Assembly (NCBI GenBank): GCA_900073065.1
Contig: FJOG01000053.1
Span: forward strand, 219,916-283,915
Reading direction: 5' to 3'
Length of the DNA stretch: 64,000 bases
Source: Phialocephala subalpina
Lineage: Eukaryota > Ascomycota > Leotiomycetes > Helotiales > Mollisiaceae
A program made the translations under genes and the position numbers. The notes beneath the pieces are model-generated. The model did no database searches, was not told the DNA's origin, and saw nothing but the letters and a program-made list of their open reading frames with translations. Of the stretch, positions 36,290 through 47,119 are shown one piece after another. Within the stretch, counting starts at the first letter, position 1; each line of letters starts with the position of its first letter.

Positions 36290-36814
36290 TTTTGTGGAGA
36301 ATTTGTTTCAATCATCATGTAAATAACGGTAGTAAGAAGAGAACGAGTATCTCGCTTCAGTCTCGATCTAATTCAGTGAACAAAAACCATTCTCACAAAA
36401 CCCATCTGAGGACGGAGCGGTCCATTGATAAAAAGCTCATGATATTATAAAAGCCGTTTGGGGTTGAGATTGATGACTCAAAAGTCTTCTATGCTCACAC
36501 TCCCACTTCAGCCGCCGCTTTGAAAATTCTTGGTTGAATTTTTCAGAGGCAATAATCTCATAATCTTTCTGAGATTGTTTGAATAGATTTTCATTTACGC
36601 AATCTATTTTACTACACTGAGTACAACGAGCGCGCCCACCGCTCATCCACTTGTACTTTCTGAGACTAGGAGAATTGAGACCCTTTGCCTTGTATTCTTG
36701 CGATAGTCTCTATCTCCTCCCTAATTACTATCCATGAAACCCCCACCTGTAGCTACGAAATCACCATCCACCTCCAAAACTGTAACACATCCTTGCTACT
36801 GCGCTCAAAGGCTC
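36290..36814. other. Intergenic between convergent genes
   Basis: 3' regions of the aldehyde dehydrogenase and the GPR1-type transporter. No gene or repeat was recognised. Confidence 0.4.
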
Positions 36815-37745
36815 TTACTCCGTGGCATCAAGAGACTTCTTCCGCTCGTTCATACCTTTGATGAGAGTGCTCAAGTCGCAAACAGGGACTACAAACGGCA
36901 TATCAACCGCGGTCATCATGATTGCAAATAGCAAGTACCATCCCGCTATACAAGAAACAAAGAAGCAGCCACCAGTGGCAACGAGTAAGCGCTGTCCCAT
37001 CGAGATGTTTCCGTACGAAAGGTGGCAGAAAGCTCCAGCTCCACAAGAGAAGCCGATTGTCGCGCTACTGAAAACCACGGCGAATACTGCGTTGGTGCGA
37101 AGAGAGCATACCAAGAAGATAAGCGAGAGAAGGCTCATGAACAATAAGTAAAAGCCTAAAAAACAGTCAGTATTCACCAAAATTGGGCCTTCTTTGGTCT
37201 GGAAGTGGAAGGTACCAAAACTCGCGAGGAACGGCCGTGTGGGAGTCTGGCTACCGTCTGCGTTGAATGAGGAGATTGCGGCAAATGAGGGCGTGTAGGT
37301 AGATGCGAATGTTAGGAAGTGACAACCGTAACTCAGAGAGACGACGGAAGGGAAGGTGTTTCCTAAAATGAATTCCCCAATGCCAGATAGAGTCAGAAGC
37401 ATGCCGCCGAACCACCAATTGGCTCCGCTACATGGAAATATCAGCATAGTACAAGCTTGATCTAGAGGTCAAGGCAGCCTACACAGTTGCAGTTTGGCCT
37501 CCTGCGCCATTCCAACCCATGAGCTCAATAGATAAAGGCGTCAGACCTATGCACAGGCCGACTACAGCAATCGGAGTCGGATTGCCAAACGTCTGCCGGA
37601 GATCTCCTCGAGTCGCGGTCTTAGGGGCAAGATAAACTTGCTCGAACATTTCCGGTGATAGCGTTGCGATGGTTATCTCCCGATGGAGAGTGTTGGGGTC
37701 TGTTGTCCCATTGTGCTCGAGGCTAGTGCGCTTGTCCGACATCAT
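36815..37745 (-). CDS. GPR1/FUN34/YaaH family transporter (acetate-permease type)
   Basis: Two exons, complement of 37483-37745 and 36815-37427 (phase 2, donor GTAGGC), give 291 residues. Six membrane segments follow a polar N-terminus of about 55 residues. The family signature near the first helix is present as NPTPIAVVGL (usual NPAPLGL), and the second signature region GANWWFGGMLL follows the splice. In yeast and Aspergillus these proteins (Ato/AcpA) import acetate and other short monocarboxylates, or are involved in ammonium export. Within this cluster it may handle an organic acid or acidic intermediate; that is inference. The second Met at 37742 is an equal start choice. A TATA-like run and a 7-bp inverted repeat lie upstream. 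Confidence 0.85.
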
Positions 37746-37879
37746 GGGGAAGTAACGAGAAGCTGAAAGATTATTCCGTAAGGTGACTTAGGAAAAGTAT
37801 ACCAGAACACAAACTGCTGGCAGGAGGATCACAGGTAGCCCTTCATTGAAGTGTGAAAATTGCTTATTTATATACCAGA

Positions 37880-37896
37880 TAGCCCAGACTGGGCTA
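37880..37896. promoter_or_regulatory. Short perfect inverted repeat upstream of the GPR1-type gene
   Basis: TAGCCCA and TGGGCTA are separated by 3 bp, 135 bp upstream of the transporter start and next to a TATTTATATA run. It could be a dimeric factor site; nothing else supports this. Confidence 0.3.
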
Positions 37897-37976
37897 TAGG
37901 GTAAGGCCCATTTGCCGCGAAGCTGAGCATGGTTAGACTCCCGGGGGAAAACAGCAAAAGAAAGGCCGAAAGGCAG

Positions 37977-39008
37977 GAAACACTATAGAGACGCAGTGCA
38001 TGGGCCTAGTTTCACCATAAAGTATGTGAGAGTCGTAAATCCTGGCCCTTTAATTAATTTAAAGACCCCTGCGCAAATTAGACTCTTATATACCCTTAGC
38101 ACTAACCGCATTCGTAGGATATGTGTGCGCGCACCCTGCGTATCACCGAGTCGGGCCTATATAAGCTGCTAATAGTGTTATTTATTGGTTGGTCGAGCCC
38201 GAACCGAGTTTACTATTAAACACTAAAAAAAACTTTCTTGTAGTTCAAATTAATATAGAATAAATATTAGCTGCATCGAAAATCAAATGATATTACAAAT
38301 TGGAATCACTATGATTTTGAAGGGTATAAACGGAGTTGATTCTTTTAAATCTACGTGAGAAGTCCTCTTATAAAAAGGGATTCGAACTAACTAACAAAGA
38401 AAACCTGATATCACGTACTGAATATCACATCACAATAACTTTATAACCACGTGATAACTTCATTAATATAAACGGTCAGAGATACGCAGGTTTACTTCGG
38501 GCTCACGTAGCTTTATATAAGCTCAATTCGGTTTTACGCATCTTATATAAGCCCGACTCGGTAATACGCAAAGTGCGCGCACACATATCCTACGAATGCG
38601 GTTAGTGCTAAAGGTATGTGAGAGTCTAATTGTAGGGGGGCGCGGCGCCCCTCCTAGCCCGAAACTCAAAGGGGGCTATCCTCGCTTAAATGACGCGCTA
38701 TAATATATTAAGGCGGACGGCCAATAATATTCAGAGAGCTTCAAACACCCGGTGGGATACCCCGCTTTTGCCTTGACTAACCAGCCAATCTTTTCCATTA
38801 GCCGTATAAAGCGTAGCGCCCTCGCTAAGACAAATCATGTGATATTAGTATAAGTTCAATCTTCCCTGTAGTTTTCGTCGTGACCCCTTCACAAGGTTTC
38901 GGGCATTTGCGCAGGGGTCTTTGAACCAATTAGAGGGCCAGGATTTACGACTCTCACATACTTTATGGTGAAACTAGGCCCATGTACTGCGTCTCTGTAG
39001 TGTTTCCT
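37977..39008. mobile_element. Nested inverted-repeat elements (outer about 1.03 kb, inner about 0.55 kb)
   Basis: The outer arms, about 37977-38078 and 38908-39008, are near-identical inverted copies containing CCTAGTTTCACCATAAAGTA and its complement. Inside, arms at about 38081-38168 and 38530-38632 are a second inverted pair that starts with TTAGACTCT and shares ACCGCATTCGTAGGATATGT. The inner pair is bounded by TA on both sides, as expected for a TA-inserting MITE within a MITE. Both arm types begin with a common motif, GACTCTCACATAC followed by TTTA, so they may be relatives. No transposase frame is present, so they are non-autonomous. The block sits between the GPR1-type gene and the alcohol dehydrogenase. 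Confidence 0.7.
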
Positions 39009-39501
39009 TCGAAAGGCCTAGGCTTCCAGCCCATTGTGTGAAAATGGTTGTCTCTGCAATGAACTCACATTCCGCTATTTGGAAGTTGTTATTGGACATG
39101 TGTGGACATGAAGGGCGGAAGCGGCTCGGTTATAAACGCTATCCGCCGCGGGAGTTCCGATCTTCACACTACTTCTACATAGTGAGTATCAACCGCGTGC
39201 GGTACGGATTGTAGAATCCCAATTAGAGTTGATTTAGGCTGTCGCAGTACATGCGGGGTACCCGATCCGACCCGCCGTCTGTAATCTGGGGGACCTGGGC
39301 GCTGGCGCCCCTGGTGGATCATTGCACTGTACTCATTGGACATGAAGTGGCTGAGGCAAAACGATTCTGACCTCGGACGTTTTAAAGGGTTAAATCCTTT
39401 GGAATTTGGAACTTCGATTCAAACATTGACGTTTTGGTGTTACCGCTGTACGAGGAGAACTCACTTAAGAAACCACCTACCTATTCGACTATCAAGACAT
39501 A
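39009..39501. other. Upstream region of the alcohol dehydrogenase
   Basis: Non-coding. GGCGGAAGCGGCTCGG at about 39114-39129 and ATCCGCCGCGG at about 39140 provide facing CGG triplets, possible sites of a zinc-cluster regulator. Confidence 0.35.
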
Positions 39502-40742
39502 ATGGTATCGGCCACTGCACTGATAGTGCCCGAAAAAGATGCGCCATTCCAAGTTACGGAAGTTCAGCTGGATTCTTTGCGCCCAGATGAAGTTTCTGTT
39601 CAATTGAAGGCCACAAGCATCTGCGCTACAGATGTTGCGGTGCAGCATGGGAAGATTCCCCTCCCTTTTCCCATTGTCGTTGGGCATGAAGGTATGTCAA
39701 AGCCGCATTATGTTGGGTAGTTCATTAAATTAATGGTTCGCGAGCGAAGGTGCGGGCGTCGTGCTAGAGATCGGTTCAGCAGTCTCTGATATTGCTGTTG
39801 GTGACCACGTTGTGCTCTCGTACAACTCCTGTGGTGAATGCAAGCCATGCCGCCAACAGAAGAACTTTCGCTGCATTGAAACTATGGGGAAAAACTTCGG
39901 GGTTCAGCGGAAGGATGGATCGCAGACTATACAATGGAATGGGAAACCAGTCTCCAGTTGCTTCTTCGGCCAATCATCTTTTTGCAACCCAAGCATTGTC
40001 CAAGCGGCGTCTTGCGTCAAGATTGACAAGTCTCTAGATCTTTCCGTAATGTGTTCAATGGGCTGCGGGATTCAAACGGGCGCCGGGGCTGTGCTGAATG
40101 TCGTGAAGCCTACCGAGAGGGATGTTAACAGCCTCGCCATCTTTGGTATTGGGGCAGTTGGCAGTGCTGCACTCATGATGGCCAAGGTGGTCGCGCAAGA
40201 CAATCCAGGCACGCTTTCAAAGATCATCGCGGTAGATATGGACAAGGAAAGGCTGGGATTGGCGAGAGAGTTCGGCGCAACACATTGTCTAAACCCTCAA
40301 ACAGACGACATACAGGCTAAGATCATGGAACTAACAGGCGGAGAAGGAGTTGATGCAGCTGTCGATTGTTCAGGAGTATTGTCAGTCATAAATACCATGA
40401 TTGAAGTCATTGGGACCGGAGGCATGGCTGTCACGGTCGGAAATCCTCCAAATGGAAGTAAAGCAACCGTCGAGATATTCCCCTTCATCCTTGGCTGCAA
40501 GACCTATTGTGCATCTCACCAAGGAAATAGCTATTCCAAGTCGGTATGTTATAGTATGGGAGATCAAGGATAGGCATATCACTAATTCTTCATAGTTCAT
40601 CCCCTATTTGGCGAGTCTTTTCAAGGAAAATCGATTTCCAATCGATCGGCTGCAGAAGAAGTACGATGCTGAAAAGGTCAACGAAGCGATAAGTGATATG
40701 ACAAGTGGTGCTGTTATCAAGCCGGTACTTATTTGGGCATAG
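39502..40742 (+). CDS. Zinc-dependent aryl-alcohol dehydrogenase (MDR family)
   Basis: Three exons, 39502-39691, 39750-40543 and 40596-40742 (phases 1 and 0), give 376 residues. It is a medium-chain dehydrogenase. The catalytic zinc ligands are in SICATDV (Cys about 37) and GHEG (His about 62), and the structural zinc site is CGECKPCRQQKNFRC. The NAD-binding loop is FGIGAVGSAAL (about residue 205), followed by an acidic residue (VDMD), which favours NAD over NADP. The long MCSMGCGIQTGAGAV segment and overall length are those of benzyl/aryl-alcohol dehydrogenases. It would interconvert an aromatic alcohol, such as salicyl or benzyl alcohol, with its aldehyde, feeding the aldehyde dehydrogenase of the cluster. 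It is cytosolic. The inverted-repeat block lies about 500 bp upstream. Confidence 0.88.
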
Positions 40743-41510
40743 TTTTGCTAGGTGCCACTTTCTTGTATTCCTCAAAAGAATTGTTCCTCACATAGCTCAT
40801 ATTTCTCATTCATATCACGTACTCCCTCCCAAACGTTAGTTTGACGGGCCTATCCAGAACCCCGACCAACTAAAACCTCTTAATGCACAAGCGGCATCGG
40901 TTCCGCTCTACACACAAACTTTCTCAACTCTCGGTAGTAAAACGTTTCCCGTATGCACCGGAACATGAAAACTCACAAGAAAACATTAGCCGTAATCCTC
41001 GAACTATTCATGTTGATATCCTAATCAATAGTCAGCTCTAGCTCAATCTCCAAGTTCTATAGTATGCCGGAGGCTGGAAGATTGGACGAGAACGTACACC
41101 TTGGACAGAATCCCTACAGCGGAGTCGGCGTAGCTTTATTGATATGGATTTAGCATCAGAATAAATGAATCTCAAGCGTCCGGACCTAACTTCTCTAACA
41201 TTCCCACACCACCCAGTGCCCATAGTCAATAGGAATGGCGAAATGCCCTCGGCTCCCAACAACTCTGGGCCCAGGTCTTCTTCATCCTCTCGTATCCCGT
41301 ATCCGGCTGGGTAAGCTCAATCGGCACATGCAGTGTGCCTAAGGATGTTCAAGATTTTGTTTGCGATTTTGGTGCCTGGATCAGCCGAGGCATTGAAGTA
41401 AGCTGGATATGGCGTACCAGGCACTATAATATAATTTCCAGCCATTGCGCCCTTTATACCTAAGGCTTTATAAATGAAATTACAGCGTAAATATTACGGG
41501 ACATGCGGGG
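40743..41510. other. Intergenic; possible small gene fragments on the minus strand
   Basis: A 42-codon minus frame (41317-41445, ATG start, beginning MAGNYIIVPGTPYPAYF) looks less random than its surroundings, and a 74-codon frame follows it at 41038-41262. Neither shows a known domain or a clear splice link. They may be scraps of a lost gene next to the AT-rich block. Confidence 0.25.
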
Positions 41511-43630
41511 CTATTTGCACTAACCAAAATTATTAGCCGAGGTATTAATCTAAGTAATAATTTTACTTAAATTTATTTATTATAATAATTATAAAATTAA
41601 TAATAATTTCTTAAGAATAAAATTTTAGAATTCGAATAAAATAATTTTATAAAATAAAATAAAAAAATAAACTTGATAATATAATTATAATAAAGGAATT
41701 TAATATATTTAAAATTAATTATAAAAAATATTAAAATATTAATTTTTTTTAATATATTAATTTTTCAATATATGAAAACAAATATTATTTCTTAAAAAGA
41801 AAAGATTTTATAAATTAATTTAATTATAAAAAATTATTTCGTTTATTATAATTAATTAATATTTTATTATAAAACTTTTATTTATTTTATTTCTTATATT
41901 TTAATTATTTCTTTTTTTATTTGAAAATATTAATTTTTCTTTTTAATTTATTTATAAATATAATTTTAAATTCCTTTGATAAAAATTAAATTAATTAAAA
42001 TGAAATACGAAATAATATATAAATAAAAAATATTTTTAAAAAAAACTAATATTATTTATAATTAAAATTTTTTTTTCTTTTCAAAAGTTTTTTTATTTAT
42101 AAAAATAATTCTTTAATAAAATTAATATTAATTTTTTCTTTTTTTTAAATAATTAAATTTATATTTTTAATAAGTAATTTATTTTCAAATATATTTTTAT
42201 TTAATTCTTTTTAATAAATATTTATTTGAATTAATTATTCTTTTATAATTTTCTTTCTTTCGAAATTTTTTTTCTTAAAAATAAATTATAATCCTTATTA
42301 TTATCCTATGGAAATTACTTTAAAAAAATATTCTTATTAAAGAAATATTTATATTTAATTATTATAATATTTAAATAATAATTTTTTATTTTTATCTTTT
42401 ATTATTTATTAATTCTTTTAATATATAATCGAATAAAAATAATATTAATAAATATTATTTTCATAAAATTTGTTAATTTAATCCTATAAGTGAATTCAAT
42501 ATAATAATTTTATAAGAATCGAATAATTTCGAATTTATAAATAATTTTTCCAAAGGAATATTTAGTATTATATATAATTTAACGGAAAATATTTATATTA
42601 ATATTAAGTTTTATTTTTTAAATATATATTTTGATTTTCTTTCGATATAATTCTTAATTTATTATAATAATTTTAATAATATAATTATATATAATCAAAG
42701 TAAATTTAATTTTAAAAATATATTAGAAATATTTATAAGAAAAGTTTAATTAATATTAAATATTATAATATAAAGGTAATTTTCGTACTTTTTTATTAAA
42801 ATAATATAATTATAATATATTCGAATAAATTTATTTCTCGATAATTAATTTTAAATTTTTTAATATAATATTTTTTATATTTCGATATTTTCTTATTATT
42901 TTATTAATTTATTATTAAAATATTCAAGTTATAATAAATTTATTTACTGTAACGGAAGTTACGGTTGGTTGAAGTGATAATAATATTGATGGTTGAAGTT
43001 AAGGAAACCTCGGCTATAGAAATGCTATATAGAGAATGTGAGGTCACGTGTATAAGACCGTAACATTTACTTGTAAATATATATTTCGTATTTTGGTAAA
43101 GAAAAACTAATAGAATATATATATTATTTACTCGAGTATTTTTTTCCTTTAAATAAATTATTTAAACGTGAAAATTAAAATTAAAATTTTATATAAATTA
43201 TAATAATTTATATATTCGTTTTCCTTTTTCAATATATTAGTTTATATTATTAAAAAGAATTTCATTAATTATTTATATTCGAAGATTACGATAAATTTAA
43301 TTTTAAAAAATATATTATTTATATATATAATATATTAAAGCTAATAAGGATTATAATATTCAATGGAATAATATATATTCTTTGTTAAATTTTACGAATT
43401 TAATATTATTTATTATTAGAATTCTTTTTATAATATACTAATTATTATAATTTAATATTTAAAAAAATATATATATATATATTATAATATCTTAAAATTA
43501 ATATTAAAAGAGAAAATATTATACGAATTATAGAAATATAGCGTTTGGGAATTAACTTTTGCTTTTAGGTTAAATACTTGGAGTTAACTTGGGATATTTA
43601 GCTTTAGAGGATAAGTATCCTTTATTATTA
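41511..43630. repeat. Large AT-rich, RIP-like block
   Basis: About 2.1 kb of A/T-dominated, stop-filled sequence. A 118-bp island of normal composition inside it is listed separately as a solo-LTR-like element. Confidence 0.75.
42948..43065. mobile_element. Solo-LTR-like element with 5-bp target duplication
   Basis: The sequence starts TGTAACGG and ends CCGTAACA, the TG...CA ends of a long terminal repeat. It is flanked on both sides by TTTAC (42943-42947 and 43066-43070), a 5-bp direct duplication typical of LTR retrotransposon integration. A TATA-like TATAAG lies near the 3' end. The internal region is absent, as after LTR-LTR recombination. At 118 bp it is very short for an LTR. Confidence 0.5.
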
Positions 43631-44390
43631 TACTTTTACCATGGATAATTTTTAATCCGTTGGAAAGCGTAAAATTATAATCGAAGGCTATTACTACTAT
43701 AATTTTGCGATGCGAAGTAAGAATTAGCTTGGATAGGAGGACTTTTGTGACGGAATGCAACTGAGTGATATAAATTAGAGTAAATTATAATAACTTTGTA
43801 TAGATTGTACTTCTGGTATATATATTGTCCGCCGTTCTTACTCGTACATGTATTGCACCACCATCAGTCATCTGTTGCAGTCCGATTGTGCTTTATAATC
43901 AGGGACAATTTTAGAGGCGTTATCACAGCCTTCAATTGCGGGTGCGATGGCCCATTTCTGTAATCACAAGCTCCGCAATTGACGGGTGCCCCGTGATCTC
44001 GGCTATATACCATCGGATAAGAATCCATGCAACTAGACGAAGCGGAGTCGGAAGGCAATGCTTCCCCAGATCTTATTTCCCCAGATCCTTGTGCTCCAGG
44101 TCTGGGACATGTAAGCCGATGCCCCACCTGAATTGAATACCCAGTGCCATGGGCTTGAGCAATGCATCCTAATTCGCGCGTGCTTATGACAAGTCCTTGC
44201 TTGAGAACGGGGAAAGGTATGGGGTCGAGCTCCCATAGCTAAAGTATCACATTTCCTTTGAAATAAGATCCTCAATATTCCCTCCTCTTCTCCCTCGAGC
44301 TAAGTTTCATCGCTATCATCACGCAAGTGACTCTTCCACACCTTCACATCTTAGTTCTTTCAAGAACCCTGATATTACCATCGAGAGAGT
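43631..44390. other. Intergenic, upstream of the Dal5-like transporter
   Basis: The composition changes gradually from AT-rich to normal. TGTGACGGAATGC at about 43748 could be another LTR start, but no end or duplication was found. A CT-rich leader precedes the transporter start. Confidence 0.35.
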
Positions 44391-45966
44391 ATGTCTAAAG
44401 ACAACCAGGCCAACATTCAGCATGTGGAGTCATCCGAGTTGAATACCATTCCCGACCCCAAGGCACATGCTCTTGAATATGACGCTGCTTACAAGAAGTG
44501 TCTGACTCGGAAAATCGACATGCACCTTATGCCGCTCTGCGGCTTTATCTATCTTCTCAACTATCTAGACAGGTCCAACATTGGCAACGGCAAGATTCTC
44601 AATCAGGAAACGGGCGATTCGTTTCTCCAGAAGACGCACATGACTACCTCAGACTACTCACTGGTCCTCACCATCTTTGGTATCGCCTACTCTGTCTTCG
44701 ATGTTCCGTCCAATTTCATCATGAAGCGATATGTCAAGCCTTCGCATTGGCTTGGGTTTTTGATGTTGTGTTGGGGCGTTCTCACTCTAGCCTTTGGCTT
44801 TGTCAAGAATTTGGGCACTGTCATTGGGTTGCGCTTTCTCATCGGAGTTGTTGAGGCAGGCTTTTTCCCAGGTAATGATTATAAAAGTCTCTTATCCTGC
44901 TTGTGAAATTCTGCTGACGTGTGCCTGTTCCAAGGTATTGTATACCTCATCACCTTTTGGTACACGCAAGAACAGCGATCACTCCGCATCGCTTTCGTTC
45001 TTGCCTCCGCATCTCTTGCAGGGGCTTTCGGAGGATGCATCGGGTACGGTGTCGGCTTCATGAATCGTTATGCCGGCCTCGAGGGGTTCCGCTGGCTTTT
45101 CATCATCGAGGGTCTCATCACCATTGTCTGTGTTCCTCTCGTGGTTTTCGGCTTGCCGGACTGGCCGGCAGTGGCTAAGTGGTTGAGCGATGACGAAAAG
45201 ACATGTATTACGTCCCAACTCGAGGCACAATCTAGCGGCTTCACGAGAGAACGTGCCAGTCGACGAGAGGTTATCGAGACATGCTTCACTCCTCGTATGG
45301 TTGCTCATTATTTTGCCTATGTGAGTATACCACAATACCCTCGCTTTAACGACTTTAAATGGCCCAATACTAATAATTCTGAAGCTTTCCAATACAATTG
45401 TTCTCAACTCGTTGGCATACTTCACTCCCACCATTGTCGCACGTCTCGGGTACAAATCGATTACTGCGCAACTCATGACTGTCCCTCCCTGGGTTGTTGG
45501 CTACATCGTTTCCCTGGGTCTGGCATATTCTGCTGATCGCTTCAACGCGCGCGGGATCCACGTTGCGTGCGCGAGCTTCTTGAGCGGCGCTGGCTTCCTC
45601 GCCTGCTGCCTGCTCCCGGCCGATGCCTACGGGCAACGCTATGGCTGTCTCTACCTCATCGCCTGCGGAGCCTTCCCCAGCGCTTCTCCCATGGTCGGCT
45701 GGGTTACATGCAATGTTCCAAGCCAAAGGACCATGGGTCTCGCTGCGGCCATGAACAACGCAACGGTGGGCATTGCATCAATTATCTCGGTCTGGATCTG
45801 GCCTGCGTCTGATGCTGCCAAGAATTATCCAACGGGCAACATCGTGTGTGCGACGGCCAGCTTCATCACTACGGCTATTGTGATTGGATTACGTGTTCAT
45901 TATGGCAGGTCGAACAAGAAGGGTGCACTCGATGCTGCTGGGGTTCAGCGAGTTTGGGCTTATTAA
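44391..45966 (+). CDS. MFS transporter, Dal5-like anion:cation symporter family
   Basis: Three exons, 44391-44871, 44935-45320 and 45385-45966 (phases 1 and 0), give 482 residues. The protein starts with a polar tail of about 40 residues, then KIDMHLMPLCGFIYLLNYLDRSNIGN, the signature of the Dal5/TNA1 group. GVVEAGFFPG follows helix 4 (the usual GxxEAGFFPG), and a segment RWLFIIEGLITI follows helix 6. Twelve membrane segments are likely. Members import allantoate, nicotinate, pantothenate, tartrate or other organic anions across the plasma membrane. The substrate is not deducible. The gene lies 3.6 kb beyond the aromatic cluster and could import an aromatic acid; the AT-rich block between them weakens that link. 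Confidence 0.87.
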
Positions 45967-46949
45967 GCTTGCTGTTGATGGAATGCTCTTTCATGCCATT
46001 GGTAATGTGTTGTGGAGATCAATTCTGGTAGTAAGACAGGGTTGCGAGTATTTATGGGAGAAATTCATCAATAGGATAGGATAGTTGCAAAATTAGGCCG
46101 AAGGCACTCACGATCCCGAAAGTTGTTCGCCTCAAGAGTTCGCATTTGAGCAGTCAATCAATACAGTCAAATGTGAGATCACATCATAGATTAAGATGCA
46201 GCAATTCGTCAGTGAACTGCCCGACTTGAAAAAAGTGATCAAAGGGCTTTATGGACAAGATTATCAGTCACGAAGACGATACGTCGACAAATATTGCTCC
46301 TTCGCCCTCTCCGACATCTCCCCGAACCGAAATCGCATGTCTTACGACTCGGAATTCCGCTGCCGTAAGCACGCCACACACTCTCATCAGGCATGCCACG
46401 CGAATCAATGCATGTATTTATTTAGAACCAAGTTATTCATAGAGGCTTTGAATTTTGAAAGAGTCTGAAAGCTCAAGCCGTCATTTTCCCGTCCCGACTG
46501 TCGGGTATGCGCTACGCATATACCATGGATCCCTCGTATATTCAGCAGCATAGCGCATATACCCGAACCGCCCCGCCAGAGAGGGCGCAGTTTCATGCTC
46601 GGGTATTTTGCTGCTGTGGCTAGTACCTGCCGATTTTGACAACGGCGTCGGAGACTCACATTTTCATGGCCTATGATGTTTCCATCTAGCAGGCTCTCTC
46701 AAACGTGGAAAGGCAAGGCGAGGATTGAAAGGCGCCTATTCTTTGTCTTGCCAAGGTAAATTTTCCCTTCGGCTTTGTGTGTCCTCTCTTGAGAGTATTG
46801 GTAAAATCGAAAGTTATATCACGAGAGCGAATTATGATAAAGTCTTCATGATTTGGGAGTTTCAACCATTTCCATATCATTTTGTACCTTCTTAGACTGC
46901 TTGGGACCAGCTGCTTCATCGTAGCCAAGGTCCTTTTGTCATCGCAATC
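45967..46949. other. Intergenic; inverted repeat at 46502-46565
   Basis: No supported gene. A plus-strand frame from about 46251 (MDKIISHEDD...) ends close to a GTAAGC but has no partner exon I can find. CGGGTATGCGCTA and TAGCGCATATACCCG at 46502-46565 form an imperfect inverted repeat with a 36-bp loop. Confidence 0.35.
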
Positions 46950-47108
46950 ATGGGTTCTATACTGCCAGAAACAATGAGGGCAGTCGTCTTCAATGGTCCT
47001 TTCTGGTCTTTCGAAGTCGAAGTCGTGGACAAGCCAGTCCCCAAAATTCTCGAGATGACAGACGCAATTCTCGGGGTCTCTGCTACCGCTCTGTGTGGCA
47101 GTGACTTG
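46950..47108 (+). pseudogene. Orphan first exon of a zinc alcohol dehydrogenase
   Basis: The frame codes for 53 residues beginning MGSILPETMRAVVFNG and ending ALCGSDL, directly followed by the splice donor GTACGT. MRAVVF... at the start and CGSDL before the next motif (usually H) are typical of medium-chain zinc alcohol dehydrogenases, with the catalytic Cys in ALCGSDL. No downstream exon with GHE or a nucleotide-binding loop follows; instead, 11 bp later, lies the stop codon of an aldehyde dehydrogenase on the other strand. The rest of the gene has been lost, probably in a rearrangement. The exon itself is intact. Confidence 0.65.
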
Positions 47109-47119
47109 GTACGTGATCC

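Noticed and set aside
43748..43850. Second LTR-like start TGTGACGGAATGC
   Set aside because: No end with a flanking duplication was seen; the resemblance to the solo-LTR start is only a few bases.
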